In this document: piece after piece, positions 1 to 9,848 of the stretch
Position numbering within the stretch: position 1 is the first letter of the stretch
How the letters are laid out: each line of letters begins with the position of its first letter
Source of the DNA: Streptomyces sp. ST2-7A
GTDB lineage: Bacteria > Actinomycetota > Actinomycetes > Streptomycetales > Streptomycetaceae
DNA: 64,000 nucleotides
Assembly: GCF_021390475.1 (NCBI RefSeq)
Contig: NZ_JAJUWS010000013.1
Span: 1 to 64,000, forward strand
Reading direction: 5' to 3'
The notes under the pieces: model-generated
What the model was told of the DNA's origin: nothing
Databases searched by the model: none
The model's input: the letters and a program-made list of their open reading frames with translations, nothing else
Position numbers and translations under genes: made by a program

Positions 1-19
1 CCCCCGCGCACCGCGGGGG
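1..19. terminator. GC hairpin at the window edge
   Basis: An 8-bp inverted repeat (CCCCCGCG / CGCGGGGG) with a 3-nt loop opens the window. It may be the terminator of a gene lying to the left. There is no T-tract, and positions 20-222 hold no credible gene. Confidence 0.3.
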
Positions 20-222
20 TGGCCGGCCGTCCGTTGCCCCGGGGCGGAAGCGGACCGGTGCCGGACCCACCGGGGACGGTCGGGACCCGGGGCGGGGGTG
101 CGGTGTGGGAACTTTTGGGGCGCCCGGGGTCTTTGAGGTACTCGGGGCGTCGGTGGTGAGGTGACGTCTCCGGGGCGTGTTAGAGTTAAGTCGTTCCTCG
201 GGGGTTCCCGAGGGGCCCACGC

Positions 223-296
223 CGCGGGGTGGAGCAGCTCGGTAGCTCGCTGGGCTCATAACCCAGAGGTCGCAGGTTCAAATCCTGTCCCCGCTA
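223..296 (+). tRNA. initiator tRNA-fMet (CAT anticodon), copy 1
   Basis: A full cloverleaf is visible. The acceptor is CGCGGGG / CCCCGCT with an unpaired first base pair (C1-T72), a hallmark of initiator tRNA. The anticodon stem carries the three G-C pairs (GGGCTCATAACCC) typical of fMet, and the T-loop is TTCAAAT. CCA is not encoded. The 74-nt sequence is identical to the copy at 25337-25410. A terminator hairpin follows 11 nt downstream. Confidence 0.97.
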
Positions 297-307
297 CGCA
301 GAGGTGA

Positions 308-349
308 GGGCCCGGTGTTCGTGTCACAGACACGAACACCGGGCCCTTT
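308..349 (+). terminator. strong hairpin terminator after tRNA-fMet
   Basis: A 17-bp perfect stem (308-324 with 330-346) and a 5-nt loop are followed by TTT. It lies directly downstream of the tRNA and should end its transcript. Confidence 0.85.
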
Positions 350-848
350 CCGCGTGATGTCGCACGGCGCGGCCCGACCGGGTGTGTCCTCCTCCGTGCC
401 CCGGGCGGCCCGTGACCACACCCCGGGGCCGGCCGGTTTCCCGCTTCGGCGCGTCCCGCATGTGACGGTGTGTGAGCTTCCCGTCCCGCCTCCCGAACTC
501 GCCCGTGTCGGTGGCCGCGGTCGAGGGTACGTGCCCCGACGCCCCGTTCGGCCCCGGCTCCGGAGCACCATCCGGCGGGCTCCGGCCGGTCCGATCGACG
601 GTGCGTGTCATCCCTGCGACGGGTGTTCCATGATCGGGGTCGTCACCCGTCGGTGTGATGCCGGTGTGGTGTCGGCGGGCCCGTGAGCGGCCACGATGTC
701 CGCCGAGGTGTCCCCGAGACCCAATCGGTGCCCTTTTGCCGCCTGTTGCAGCGTTTGACTGTTGTCATGTCGGGAAGTCGATAAACCTCTAAGTGAATTC
801 ACCGGGTGTGGGTACTCTCGGTGTACGCGCGTTTCGGGTGGTGCGAGT
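350..848. other. non-coding gap upstream of the Sel1/TPR gene
   Basis: No credible gene is seen in this 0.5-kb gap. A possible -35 box TTGACT (755-760) with a weak -10-like TCGATA (778-783, 17-nt spacer) could be the promoter of the following gene. If so, that gene starts at 849 or 858 and not further upstream. Confidence 0.35.
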
Positions 849-2615
849 ATGGTCCTTATGGGGGACAGGGCGGGGTTCGAGACCGGCGCCGACGAGGCGG
901 CCCGCGAGGGTGCGGCCCGTCTTCGGCGTGGGGATCTCGAAGGTGCGGAGACGCTGTTGCGCGTCGCCGCCACCGAGGGTGACCGCAGCGCGGCCAACAA
1001 CCTCGGCGTCCTCCTCCACGGCACCGGTCGGGCCGAGGAGGCCGCCGGTTGGTGGCGCACCGCGGCGGTGGCCGGTTCCGCCGCCGCCGCGCACGCCTTG
1101 GGGCGTCTGCACCGCGAGCAGGGGGACGACACCGCGGCCGAGTACTGGCTGCGCCAGTCCGCGGAGTGGGGCCACGACTCGGGAGCCTACGCGCTCGCCG
1201 ACCTCCTGCACCACGACGACGCGGACGGCGCGGCACGTTGGTTCCGGATCGCCGCCGAGCGCGGTCACCGGGAGGCGGCGTTCCGCTACGCCCCGCTGTC
1301 GGACGACCCCGAGACCTGGTACCGCTTCGCCGCCGCACGCGGTCACAGCCGTGCGGCCCACCGACTGGGCGCGCTGCTGGAACGGCGCGGCGAGACCACC
1401 GAGGCGATGCGCTGGTACCTGGACGCGGCCGAGGCCGGGGAGGCCGGGGCCGCGGCCTCCCTGGGGTTCCTGCTGAGTGACGCGGGCGAGGAGGAGGCTG
1501 CCGAGAACTGGTGGCTGCGCGCCGCCCGCGAGGGCGAGGGCACCGCGGCCAACGCCCTCGGCGCGCTCCACGCCCGGCGCGGCAACCGTCAGGAGGCCCA
1601 GCGCTGGTACCGCGCGGCCCTGGACGCCGGTGACATCAACGGCGCCTTCAACCTGGCGCTGCTGTGCGCGGGTTCGGGGCGCATGGTGCAGGCCGAGCAG
1701 TGGTACCGCCGGGCCGCCTACGCGGGGCACCGGGAGGCGGCCAACGCCCTCGCGGTGCTGCTGCTCCAGCGCGGGGACGCCGACGGAGCCGAGCCGTGGT
1801 TCTCCCGTGCCGACGAGGCCGGCAGCGTGGACGCGGCCTTCAACCTGGGCATCCTGCACGCCAAGCGGGACGACGGGGCCGAGGCCCTGCGCTGGTACCG
1901 GCGGGCAGCCGAGGCCGGGCACGCGGAGGCGGCCCTGCAGGTGGCGCTCACCGGCCTGCGGGAGTCCCGCACCCCGCGCGAGCGGGCCGAGGCGGACCGG
2001 ATGCTGCGGCGGTCGGCGGAGGGCGGCAGTGTGGAGGGCGCCTTCCGCCTGGCGGTGCGGCTGGAGCGGTTGGAGCGCGCGGGGGAGGACGACCCGCCGT
2101 CCGGCCCGGGCACCGAGACCGACCCGGACACCGATCCGGGGCTGGGCACCAATGGTCGGATCCTCCTGCGCCCCGGCGGGCCGGTTCGGGGCGCAGGCGG
2201 GCCCGCGGACCCGGAGGCCTCCGAGTCCGAGCGGTGGTACCGCCGTGCCGCCGAGCGCGGACACCGCCGGGCCCGGGTGCGGTTGGGCACCCGGGCGGCC
2301 GAGCGCGGTGACCTGGTCGAGGCGGCCGACTGGTACCGGCGTGCCGCCGAGGAGGGCAGCCGCAACGGTGCCTTCAACCTGGGGCTGTTGCTCGCCCGCG
2401 AGGGTGCCGAGCCCGAGGCCGCGATGTGGTGGAAGCGGGCCGCCGAGGCCGGCCACGGCCGGGCCGCGCTGCACCTGGCGCTGCTCGCCTCCCGACGCGG
2501 TGACCTGGCCGAGGGGCGCGAGTGGAGTGCCCGGGCGGTGGAGCTGGGGCCGGCCGGGGTCGCCGAGCGGGCGGCGCGGCTGCGCGACGCGCTGACGGGC
2601 GAACTGACGGCCTGA
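849..2615 (+). CDS. Sel1-like/TPR repeat protein
   Basis: A soluble protein of about 588 residues built almost entirely from 36-residue helical repeats of the form LG-LL--RG---EA-WYRRAAEAGH--AA, with WYRRA/WWRTA pairs recurring across its length. Such Sel1/TPR solenoids are protein-interaction scaffolds; no enzymatic domain is visible. A Pro/Gly/Asp-rich linker near residues 415-450 interrupts the repeats. The start is 849 or the in-frame ATG at 858; longer versions would begin inside the candidate promoter. The gene faces the convergent TetR gene across a strong shared terminator. Partner and process cannot be deduced from the sequence. Confidence 0.85.
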   Translation: MVLMGDRAGFETGADEAAREGAARLRRGDLEGAETLLRVAATEGDRSAANNLGVLLHGTGRAEEAAGWWRTAAVAGSAAAAHALGRLHREQGDDTAAEYWLRQSAEWGHDSGAYALADLLHHDDADGAARWFRIAAERGHREAAFRYAPLSDDPETWYRFAAARGHSRAAHRLGALLERRGETTEAMRWYLDAAEAGEAGAAASLGFLLSDAGEEEAAENWWLRAAREGEGTAANALGALHARRGNRQEAQRWYRAALDAGDINGAFNLALLCAGSGRMVQAEQWYRRAAYAGHREAANALAVLLLQRGDADGAEPWFSRADEAGSVDAAFNLGILHAKRDDGAEALRWYRRAAEAGHAEAALQVALTGLRESRTPRERAEADRMLRRSAEGGSVEGAFRLAVRLERLERAGEDDPPSGPGTETDPDTDPGLGTNGRILLRPGGPVRGAGGPADPEASESERWYRRAAERGHRRARVRLGTRAAERGDLVEAADWYRRAAEEGSRNGAFNLGLLLAREGAEPEAAMWWKRAAEAGHGRAALHLALLASRRGDLAEGREWSARAVELGPAGVAERAARLRDALTGELTA

Positions 2616-2682
2616 CGGTGGCCGGGCCGGCGCGCGCGGGGCCCTCCCTCCGGGGCGGCCCCGCACCGCGTGGTGACTCCTT

Positions 2683-2719
2683 CGCCGCGCGGGTCCGGGG
2701 ACCCGGGACCCGCGCGGCG
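2683..2719. terminator. bidirectional terminator between convergent genes
   Basis: A 14-bp perfect inverted repeat (2683-2696 with 2706-2719) with a 9-nt loop. It lies between the ends of the Sel1 gene (plus) and the TetR gene (minus) and probably serves both. Confidence 0.65.
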
Positions 2720-2748
2720 GGGCGCCGGCCCCGGCCAGTGGCCGGGGG

Positions 2749-3474
2749 TCACCCCGGCCGGGGCCGGGGGTCGTCCGGGCCGTCGGTCCCCCCGTCGCCG
2801 ACTCCGGCGGCCGAGGCCAGCGCGGTGCGGGCCATGCGGTGCAGCAGGGCCGCGGTGCCGGCCCGGTCCGGCAGCGCGCCGGGACGCGCGGACAGGTGGG
2901 GGGTCGAGTTCAGCAGGCCGAAGACCGCGTGCACCGCGCCCCGGGCGTACCGCTCGGTCAGTTCCGGGTGGACCCGGCCGACCACCTCCACCCACAGTTC
3001 GACGTACTGTCGCTGCAGCCGGCGGACCTCCTTGCGGTCCCGCTCGGGGAGGCGGTCCAGCTCCCGGTCGTGCAGGGTGATCAGGGCCCGGTCGTCCAGC
3101 GCGAACTCGATGTGGCCGGCGATCAGCGCGTCCAGTGCCTCCGCCGGTGACCGGCCCGCCGCCGCGGCCTCCTCGACCCGGCGCTCGCCGCCGTCCCGCA
3201 GCCGGACGCTGATGCCCACCAGCAGTTCGGCGAGCATCGCGTCCTTGCCGGCGAAGTGCCGGTACAGGGCGGGACCGCTGACGCCGACCGCCGCCCCTAT
3301 CTCGTCCACCCCGACGCCGTGGAAGCCGTGGTCGGCGAAGAGCCGGGACGCCTCGCGGAGGATCTGCTCGCGCCGGGTGCCGCCGGAGGACCGCCGGGCC
3401 GGGCGCCCGGGGGTGTCGGCGGGGGCGTCGGCGGGCGTGTCGGCGGCGATGGGTCCGGGAGGCGAGCCGTGCAT
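2749..3474 (-). CDS. TetR-family repressor of the leucine/isovalerate operon
   Basis: 241 residues. The N-terminal helix-turn-helix (about residues 33-80, ending VSGPALYRHFAGKDAML) is typical of TetR. The C-terminal ligand domain is all-helical. A Pro/Ala/Asp-rich stretch of about 30 residues precedes the DNA-binding domain. The gene is divergent from the acyl-CoA carboxylase operon, and two near-identical 16-bp palindromes lie in the 113-bp gap. It is therefore very likely the operon's repressor and its own, released by an acyl-CoA or acid of the pathway. The start codon sits 6 nt after a TACAAT box with no Shine-Dalgarno, which suggests a leaderless mRNA. The ligand is unknown. Confidence 0.88.
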   Translation of the reverse strand: MHGSPPGPIAADTPADAPADTPGRPARRSSGGTRREQILREASRLFADHGFHGVGVDEIGAAVGVSGPALYRHFAGKDAMLAELLVGISVRLRDGGERRVEEAAAAGRSPAEALDALIAGHIEFALDDRALITLHDRELDRLPERDRKEVRRLQRQYVELWVEVVGRVHPELTERYARGAVHAVFGLLNSTPHLSARPGALPDRAGTAALLHRMARTALASAAGVGDGGTDGPDDPRPRPG

Positions 3475-3480
3475 GGATCC

Positions 3481-3540
3481 ATTGTAGACAGCCGGCGTTA
3501 ATGGGCGTTAACCTGGATTCCGACGTTAACGGTCATTAAC
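3481..3540. promoter_or_regulatory. divergent promoter with two TetR-type operators
   Basis: Site 1 (3497-3512, GTTAATGGGCGTTAAC) and site 2 (3525-3540, GTTAACGGTCATTAAC) are imperfect palindromes. Site 2 resembles the reverse complement of site 1, and the centres are 28 bp apart. The minus-strand -10 box TACAAT (3486-3481) lies 6 nt before the TetR start, so site 1 overlaps its -35 region. Binding would control both directions. Confidence 0.7.
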
Positions 3541-3587
3541 CCGTCGGCGGGTCGGCCGGTGGGTGGAGGCGTGAGGGAGCTGGTCGG

Positions 3588-5204
3588 ATGAGCCGGGCAC
3601 CGGTGCTCGCGGTCGGCGCGGAGCCGGACTCCGCCGCCCGCCGGGCGAACGAGAAGGCCCATCGGGAGCTGGTCGCCGACCTGCGGGAGAAGCTGGCGGC
3701 GGCCCGGCTCGGCGGCGGGGAGGCCGCCCGTTCCCGGCACGTCGCGCGCGGCAAGCTGCTGCCCCGCGATCGGGTGGACACCCTGCTGGACCCGGGCTCC
3801 CCCTTCCTGGAGCTGGCGCCCCTCGCCGCGCACGACATGTACGGGGGCGACGCCCCGGCGGCGGGTGTGATCGCCGGTATCGGCCGGGTCTCGGGCCGCG
3901 AGTGCGTGGTGGTGGCCAACGACGCCACCGTCAAGGGCGGCACCTACTACCCGATGACGGTCAAGAAGCACCTGCGGGCCCAGGAGGTGGCCCTGGAGAA
4001 CCGCCTGCCCTGCCTGTACCTGGTGGACTCCGGCGGTGCCTTCCTGCCGCTGCAGGACGAGGTCTTCCCCGACCGCGACCACTTCGGTCGCATCTTCTTC
4101 AACCAGGCCCGGATGTCCGAGCGCGGCATCCCGCAGTTGGCCGCCGTCCTGGGCTCCTGCACCGCCGGCGGCGCCTACGTCCCCGCGATGAGCGACGAGG
4201 CCGTCATCGTGCGGGGGCGGGGCACCATCTTCCTGGGCGGGCCCCCGCTGGTGAAGGCCGCCACCGGTGAGGTCGTCACCGCCGAGGAGTTGGGCGGCGG
4301 CGAGGTGCACTCCCGGATCTCCGGCGTCACCGACCACCTCGCCGAGGACGACGCGCATGCCCTGGGCATCCTGCGATCGGCCGTCGCCGGACTGCCCCGG
4401 CGGGGCCCCCTGCCCTGGTCCGTCGAGCCGGCGGAGGAGCCCGCCGTGGATCCGGAGGGCCTGTACGGGGCGGTTCCGGTGGATCCCCGCACCCCCTACG
4501 ACGTGCGCGAGGTCATCGCCCGGCTGGTCGACGGCTCCCGTTTCCACGAGTTCAAGGCCGAGTACGGCACCACCCTGGTCACCGGCTTCGCCCGCGTTCA
4601 GGGCCACCCCGTCGGCGTGGTGGCCAACAACGGCATCCTCTTCGGGGAGTCCGCGCTCAAGGGCGCCCACTTCATCGAACTGTGCGACCAGCGCGGCATC
4701 CCACTGCTGTTCCTGCAGAACATCTCCGGCTTCATGGTCGGCCGGGACTACGAGGCGGGTGGCATCGCCAAGCACGGCGCCAAGATGGTCACCGCCGTGG
4801 CCTGCACCCGGGTCCCCAAGCTCACCGTGGTGATCGGCGGTTCCTACGGCGCCGGCAACTACTCCATGTGCGGCCGGGCCTACTCGCCCCGCTTCCTGTG
4901 GATGTGGCCCAACGCCCGGATCTCGGTGATGGGCGGTGAGCAGGCCGCCTCCGTGCTGGCCACCGTCAAGCGTGACCAACTGGAGGCCCGGGGCGCGGAG
5001 TGGTCCGAGCGCGAGGAGGAGGAGTTCAAGGCGCCGATCCGGGCCGACTACGAGGCCCGTGGGAACGCCTATCACGCCACCGCCCGGTTGTGGGACGACG
5101 GGATCATCGACCCCCTGGAGACCCGCACCGTCCTCGGCCTGGCCCTGACCGCTTGTGCCAACGCGCCGCTGGGCGAGCCCGGTTGGGGTGTGTTCCGCAT
5201 GTGA
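3588..5204 (+). CDS. methylcrotonyl-CoA carboxylase, carboxyltransferase (beta) subunit
   Basis: 538 residues with an acyl-CoA carboxyltransferase fold. It moves the carboxyl group from carboxybiotin to the acyl-CoA. The motif [17 protein letters not shown] (about residue 118) and the later [12 protein letters not shown] segment are characteristic of the methylcrotonyl-CoA (leucine pathway) branch rather than propionyl-CoA carboxylases. It is the first gene of a same-strand block with the biotin subunit, HMG-CoA lyase and an isovaleryl-CoA-type dehydrogenase, which supports leucine/isovalerate catabolism. A GGGAG Shine-Dalgarno precedes ATG 3588. Expression is probably controlled by the divergent TetR protein. 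Confidence 0.92.
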   Translation: MSRAPVLAVGAEPDSAARRANEKAHRELVADLREKLAAARLGGGEAARSRHVARGKLLPRDRVDTLLDPGSPFLELAPLAAHDMYGGDAPAAGVIAGIGRVSGRECVVVANDATVKGGTYYPMTVKKHLRAQEVALENRLPCLYLVDSGGAFLPLQDEVFPDRDHFGRIFFNQARMSERGIPQLAAVLGSCTAGGAYVPAMSDEAVIVRGRGTIFLGGPPLVKAATGEVVTAEELGGGEVHSRISGVTDHLAEDDAHALGILRSAVAGLPRRGPLPWSVEPAEEPAVDPEGLYGAVPVDPRTPYDVREVIARLVDGSRFHEFKAEYGTTLVTGFARVQGHPVGVVANNGILFGESALKGAHFIELCDQRGIPLLFLQNISGFMVGRDYEAGGIAKHGAKMVTAVACTRVPKLTVVIGGSYGAGNYSMCGRAYSPRFLWMWPNARISVMGGEQAASVLATVKRDQLEARGAEWSEREEEEFKAPIRADYEARGNAYHATARLWDDGIIDPLETRTVLGLALTACANAPLGEPGWGVFRM

Positions 5205-5287
5205 GGTCGGAGCGCCGCCGCGATCCCGTCCGTCCCCCGACCCCGGAGACCCCGGGCCCGTCCCCCCGAAAGCAGGTGAACCGCCCC

Positions 5288-7474
5288 GTGGCCCCCCGAC
5301 AGCAGGTGCCCCGCCCCGCAGCCGCCTTCGACAGCGTGCTGGTCGCCAACCGCGGCGAGATCGCGGTCCGGGTGATCCGCACCCTGCGCCGGCTCGGCCT
5401 GCGCTCCGTCGCCGTCCACAGCGATGCCGACGCCGACGCCCTCCACGTCCGGGAGGCCGACACCTCGGTCCGCATCGGCCCCCGGGCCGCGGCCGAGAGC
5501 TACCTGCGGATCGATCGGCTGCTGGAGGCCGCCGAGCGCACCGGCGCCGGCGCGATCCACCCCGGCTACGGCTTCCTCGCCGAGAACGCCGACTTCGCCC
5601 GCGCCGTCGCGGACGCCGGCCTGGTCTTCGTCGGCCCGCCGGCCTCCGCCGTGGAATTGATGGGTGACAAGATCCGGGCCAAGGAGACCGTGGCCGCCGC
5701 CGGTGTCCCCGTGGTGCCCGGCTCCTCCGGCAGCGGTCTGTCCGACGCCGAGCTGATCGAGGCCGCGCGGGCGATCGGCGCGGCGGTGCTGATCAAGCCC
5801 GCGGCCGGCGGGGGCGGCAAGGGGATGCGGCTGGTCCGCGACCCGGACCGGCTGCCCGAGGAGATCGCCGCCGCGAGGCGTGAGGCCCGTGGCGCCTTCG
5901 GCGACGACACCCTCCTGGTGGAGCGGTGGATCGATCGCCCCCGGCACATCGAGATCCAGGTGCTCGCCGACGACCACGGCAACGTCCTGCACCTGGGGGA
6001 GCGCGAGTGCTCCCTGCAGCGCCGCCATCAGAAGATCGTCGAGGAGGCCCCCAGTCCGCTGCTGGACGAGGAGACCCGCCATGTCATGGGGGAGGCCGCC
6101 GTCCGCGCCGCCCGCTCCTGCGGATACCGGGGCGCGGGCACCGTCGAGTTCATCGTCCCCGGCGACGACCCCCGCTCGCACTGGTTCATGGAGATGAACA
6201 CCCGCCTGCAGGTGGAGCACCCGGTGACCGAGCTGGTCACCGGGCTGGACCTGGTGGAGTGGCAGCTGCGGATCGCCGCCGGCGAGTCCCTGGAGCCCCT
6301 GTCGACCGACCCGGCGGCCCTCGCCCCGCGCGGCCACGCGGTGGAGGCCCGCATCTGCGCCGAGACCCCGCGTCCGGCCACCGATGGCGGGGGCGTGGAC
6401 TTCCTGCCCTCCGCCGGCACGATCCGGGAGTTGCGCGAACCCACCGGACCTGGCGTGCGGGTGGACTCCGGCATCGCGGCCGGCGACACCGTCGGCACCG
6501 CCTACGACCCGCTCCTCGCCAAGATCATCGCCCACGGCCCCGACCGCGCCTCCGCGCTGCGCCGGCTGCGCGCGGCCCTCGCCGACACCGTGGTCATCGG
6601 CGTGGACACCAACACCGGCTTCCTGCGCCGGCTGCTGGACGTGCCGGAGGTCCGGGAGGGGACGCTGGACACCGGCCTGGTGGACCGCGAGGCCCCGGCG
6701 CTGGTCGCCGGCCTGGCGCCCACCGTCGTGCCGTCCGAGGTGTACGCGACGGCGGCACTGCTCCGGCACGCCGCCCTGGAGCCGGCCGCCCGTCGGGACG
6801 CGCCGGCCGGCTGGGCGGACCCCTTCTCGCTGCCCACCGGTTGGCGACTGGGTGGTGTCACCGCCGGCACCCCGCACCACCTTCGGGTTCCCGGCCACGA
6901 CCCGGTGACCGTCACCGTCCGGGGGCGGGCCCGCGACGCCCGGTTGCGTGTCGGCGACGGCCCGGAGGTGCCCGCCCGTCTTCTCGAGGGCGTTTCCGCC
7001 GGTCCGGTGCGGGTGGAGGTGGACGGCGTCGTCCACCGCTTCCACACCGCCCCCGACGGCTCCGGGCTCGCCCGCGACGGTGAGGCGTGGCCGGTCGCCG
7101 ACCACGACCCGGTGGCGGCCGCCGGCGGCGGCGCGGCGGCGGGTGCCGCCGCCCTGACCGCGCCCATGCCCGGCACGGTCACCGTCGTCAAGGCCGGGCC
7201 GGGGGAGCGGGTGACCGCCGGTCAACCCCTGCTGATCGTCGAGGCGATGAAGATGGAGCACGTCATCCGGGCCCCCGGCGCGGGCACCGTGACGGCGGTC
7301 CGGGTGGCGGCGGGAACCGCCGTGGCCATGGACCAGGAGCTGGTCGTGGTGGAGCCGGACCCGACATCGGACGCGGGATCGGACCCGGCACCGGAAGCGG
7401 CCCCGCGGGCATCGGGAGCCCCGGGGTCGACCGCCGCGCCGGGCGGCACCACCCCGGGAGGCGATCCGACATGA
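5288..7474 (+). CDS. methylcrotonyl-CoA carboxylase, biotin carboxylase/biotin carrier (alpha) subunit
   Basis: About 728 residues. The N-terminal biotin carboxylase opens with SVLVANRGEIAVRVIRTLRR. The ATP-grasp glycine loop KPAAGGGGKGMRL is near residue 172, and a biotin carrier domain lies at the C-terminus. The biotinylated Lys is in EAMKMEH (about residue 655). A Pro/Ala/Gly tail of some 35 residues follows the carrier domain. The start is uncertain: GTG 5288 is chosen with AGCAGG upstream, but GTG 5276 or GTG 5201 (overlapping the previous stop) are possible. The gene is coupled to the next by an ATGA overlap. It forms the enzyme with the preceding subunit. Confidence 0.92.
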   Translation: MAPRQQVPRPAAAFDSVLVANRGEIAVRVIRTLRRLGLRSVAVHSDADADALHVREADTSVRIGPRAAAESYLRIDRLLEAAERTGAGAIHPGYGFLAENADFARAVADAGLVFVGPPASAVELMGDKIRAKETVAAAGVPVVPGSSGSGLSDAELIEAARAIGAAVLIKPAAGGGGKGMRLVRDPDRLPEEIAAARREARGAFGDDTLLVERWIDRPRHIEIQVLADDHGNVLHLGERECSLQRRHQKIVEEAPSPLLDEETRHVMGEAAVRAARSCGYRGAGTVEFIVPGDDPRSHWFMEMNTRLQVEHPVTELVTGLDLVEWQLRIAAGESLEPLSTDPAALAPRGHAVEARICAETPRPATDGGGVDFLPSAGTIRELREPTGPGVRVDSGIAAGDTVGTAYDPLLAKIIAHGPDRASALRRLRAALADTVVIGVDTNTGFLRRLLDVPEVREGTLDTGLVDREAPALVAGLAPTVVPSEVYATAALLRHAALEPAARRDAPAGWADPFSLPTGWRLGGVTAGTPHHLRVPGHDPVTVTVRGRARDARLRVGDGPEVPARLLEGVSAGPVRVEVDGVVHRFHTAPDGSGLARDGEAWPVADHDPVAAAGGGAAAGAAALTAPMPGTVTVVKAGPGERVTAGQPLLIVEAMKMEHVIRAPGAGTVTAVRVAAGTAVAMDQELVVVEPDPTSDAGSDPAPEAAPRASGAPGSTAAPGGTTPGGDPT

Positions 7475-8553
7475 CCCCGCCCACCGACCGTTCCCCCGGG
7501 AGGCCCGCGGGCGGCCCCGAAGCCGCCGGCGTCGCGCGTCCGGGCCCGCCCGCCGGGCTGCCCCAGCGGGTGCCCGATCCCGATCTGCCCCGCCGGGTGC
7601 GCGTCCACGAGGTGGGCCCGCGGGACGGCCTGCAGAACGAGGCGGCGATCCTTCCCGTGGAGGTCAAGGCCGAGTTCATCCACCGCCTCGTCGACGCCGG
7701 TCTGGACACCGTGGAGGCCACCAGCTTCGTCCACCCCCGCTGGGTGCCCCAATTGGCCGACGCCGAGCTGCTGTACCCGATGGTCGCCGACCTGGTCGAC
7801 CGGGGCGTGCGGCTGCCCGTCCTGGTGCCCAACGCCCGGGGCCTGGACCGCGCGCTGGCCCTGGGGGTGCGGGAGATCGCGGTGTTCGCCGCCGTCACCG
7901 AGTCCTTCGCCCGGGCCAACCTCAACCGCACGGTGGCCGAGTCCCTCGCCGGCTTCGAGCCGGTGGTCGCCCGGGCCCGGGCCGAGGGACTGCGGGTGCG
8001 CGGGTACCTCTCGATGTGCTTCGGCGACTTCGAGGAGGGCCCGGTCGCCCCGGCCCGGGTGGTGGACGTCTGCCGCCGACTGGATGCCATGGGCTGTTCC
8101 GAGCTCAGCCTGGGCGACACCATCGGCACCGCCACCCCGGGCCACGTCGCCCGGCTGCTCACCGACCTGCACGCGGCCGGAATCGCCCCCGGCCGGATCG
8201 CCGTGCACTTCCACGACACCTACGGCCAGGCCCTGTCCAACACCCTGACCGCGTTGCGGCACGGCGTCACCACCGTGGACGCCTCCGCCGGTGGCCTCGG
8301 GGGCTGCCCCTACGCCCGCAGCGCCACCGGCAACCTCGCCACCGAGGATCTGCTGTGGATGCTCGACGGCCTCGGCATCGAGACCGGGATCGACCTGCGC
8401 CGACTGGCCGCCACCGGCGACTGGATGGCCGAACGCCTGGGCCGACCCGGCCCCTCCCGCACCCTCCGCGCCCTCACCCGGGGAGACGCGTCCACCGACC
8501 GGGCCGCCCCCACCCGCCGGGCCGCCCCCACCGACCACGACAAGGAGCCGTGA
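7471..8553 (+). CDS. hydroxymethylglutaryl-CoA lyase
   Basis: 360 residues. It cleaves HMG-CoA to acetoacetate and acetyl-CoA, the last step of leucine degradation. The TIM-barrel entry motif HEVGPRDGLQNE (about residue 46) and the C-terminal loop GGLGGCPYARSATGN with its catalytic Cys (about residue 275) are present. The HFHDTYGQ motif supplies metal-binding His residues. A low-complexity 35-residue N-terminal extension precedes the catalytic domain. ATG 7471 overlaps the stop of the biotin subunit (ATGA), implying translational coupling. The last 25 residues are Thr/Ala/Pro-rich and look dispensable. Confidence 0.93.
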   Translation: MTPPTDRSPGRPAGGPEAAGVARPGPPAGLPQRVPDPDLPRRVRVHEVGPRDGLQNEAAILPVEVKAEFIHRLVDAGLDTVEATSFVHPRWVPQLADAELLYPMVADLVDRGVRLPVLVPNARGLDRALALGVREIAVFAAVTESFARANLNRTVAESLAGFEPVVARARAEGLRVRGYLSMCFGDFEEGPVAPARVVDVCRRLDAMGCSELSLGDTIGTATPGHVARLLTDLHAAGIAPGRIAVHFHDTYGQALSNTLTALRHGVTTVDASAGGLGGCPYARSATGNLATEDLLWMLDGLGIETGIDLRRLAATGDWMAERLGRPGPSRTLRALTRGDASTDRAAPTRRAAPTDHDKEP

Positions 8554-8555
8554 CC

Positions 8556-9722
8556 ATGGCCCTGGAGCACCGGCTGCCCACCGAGCACGAGGAACTCCGC
8601 CGCACCGTGGAGAAGTTCGCCCGGGAGGTCGTCGCCCCCGTGATCGGCGACTACTACGAGCGGCATGCCTTCCCCTACCCGATCGTGCGGGAGATGGCGG
8701 AGATGGGACTGTTCGGCCTCCCCTTCCCCGAGGAATACGGCGGCATGGGCGGCGACTACCTGGCGCTGTGCGTGGTGCTGGAGGAGTTGGCCCGGGTGGA
8801 CTCCTCGATCGCCATCACGCTGGAGGCCGCCGTCTCCCTGGGAGCGATGCCGATCTTCCGTTTCGGCACCGAGGAGCAGAAGCGTCGCTGGCTGCCCCGA
8901 CTGTGCTCCGGCGAGGCGCTGGGCGCCTTCGGGCTGACCGAGCCCGACTGCGGCTCCGACGCCTCGGGCACCCGCACCACCGCCGTGCGCGACGGCGACC
9001 ACTGGGTGATCAACGGCACCAAGAGCTTCATCACCAACTCCGGCACCGACATCACCGACCTGGTGACGGTCACCGCCGTCACCGGCCGCAAGTCCGACGG
9101 CTCCCCGGAGATCTCCACCATCGTGGTGCCCTCCGGCACCCCCGGCTTCACGGTCGCCGCCCCCTACTCCAAGGTCGGCTGGAACGCCTCCGACACCCGG
9201 GAGCTCTCCTTCTCCGACGTCCGGGTGCCGCTGGAGAACCTCCTGGGGGCGGAGGGCCGGGGCTACGCGCAGTTCCTGCGGATCCTCGACGAGGGTCGGA
9301 TCGCCATATCGGCGCTGGCCACCGGCCTGGCCCAGGGCTGCGTGGACGAGTCGGTGCGCTACGCCGCCGAGCGTCGGGCCTTCGGGCGACCGATCGGGGA
9401 GAACCAGGCCATCGCCTTCAAGCTCGCCGACATGGAGACCCGGGCGCACACCGCCCGGCTCGCCTGGCGGGACGCGGCGGCCCGTCTGTTGGCCGGCGAG
9501 CCCTTCAAGAAGGAGGCGGCGATCGCCAAGCTGCACTCCTCGGAGGTCGCCGTCACCAACGCCCGGGAGGCCACCCAGATCCACGGCGGCTACGGCTTCA
9601 TGAACGAGTACCCGGTCGCCCGGATGTGGCGGGACAGCAAGATCCTGGAGATCGGCGAGGGAACCAGCGAGGTGCAGCGGATGCTGATCGCCCGCGAACT
9701 GACGGGCTCCGGGGGGCGCTGA
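8556..9722 (+). CDS. isovaleryl-CoA dehydrogenase-type acyl-CoA dehydrogenase
   Basis: 388 residues, a normal length for the family. This FAD enzyme introduces the alpha,beta double bond in a short branched acyl-CoA. The FAD-side motif [16 protein letters not shown] (about residue 125) and the C-terminal ACAD signature [19 protein letters not shown] are clear. It starts at ATG 8556 with AAGGAG 8 nt upstream and only 2 nt after the previous stop. Context (methylcrotonyl-CoA carboxylase, HMG-CoA lyase) points to isovaleryl-CoA as substrate. A hairpin terminator follows. Confidence 0.9.
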   Translation: MALEHRLPTEHEELRRTVEKFAREVVAPVIGDYYERHAFPYPIVREMAEMGLFGLPFPEEYGGMGGDYLALCVVLEELARVDSSIAITLEAAVSLGAMPIFRFGTEEQKRRWLPRLCSGEALGAFGLTEPDCGSDASGTRTTAVRDGDHWVINGTKSFITNSGTDITDLVTVTAVTGRKSDGSPEISTIVVPSGTPGFTVAAPYSKVGWNASDTRELSFSDVRVPLENLLGAEGRGYAQFLRILDEGRIAISALATGLAQGCVDESVRYAAERRAFGRPIGENQAIAFKLADMETRAHTARLAWRDAAARLLAGEPFKKEAAIAKLHSSEVAVTNAREATQIHGGYGFMNEYPVARMWRDSKILEIGEGTSEVQRMLIARELTGSGGR

Positions 9723-9728
9723 CCCCTC

Positions 9729-9770
9729 GTGCCGTCCCGGGCCCCCGCCGACGGGGCCCCGGGACGGCAC
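9729..9770 (+). terminator. terminator of the leucine catabolic operon
   Basis: A 13-bp perfect stem (9729-9741 with 9758-9770), with further C/G pairing inside the loop, lies 6 nt after the isovaleryl-CoA dehydrogenase stop. There is no U-tract, as is common in these genomes. Confidence 0.7.
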
Positions 9771-9848
9771 GCCCCGGCGGGCGGACACCGGAACGGGCCG
9801 GACCGGGGGGAGCGCCGCCACCGGGGCGGGGCCTGCCACAATGAGCCA

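Noticed and set aside
1000..2500. Regular short repeats that could suggest a repeat array
   Set aside because: They are protein-level Sel1/TPR repeats in a coding frame with variable DNA; no CRISPR-type identical repeats with spacers occur anywhere in the window.
789..2666. Open frame of about 625 codons on the strand opposite the Sel1/TPR gene
   Set aside because: It is a mirror of the GC-rich repeats; it has no family motifs, while the plus strand has clear Sel1 repeats. The same holds for other long opposite-strand frames over glmS, the carboxylase genes and the dehydratase genes.
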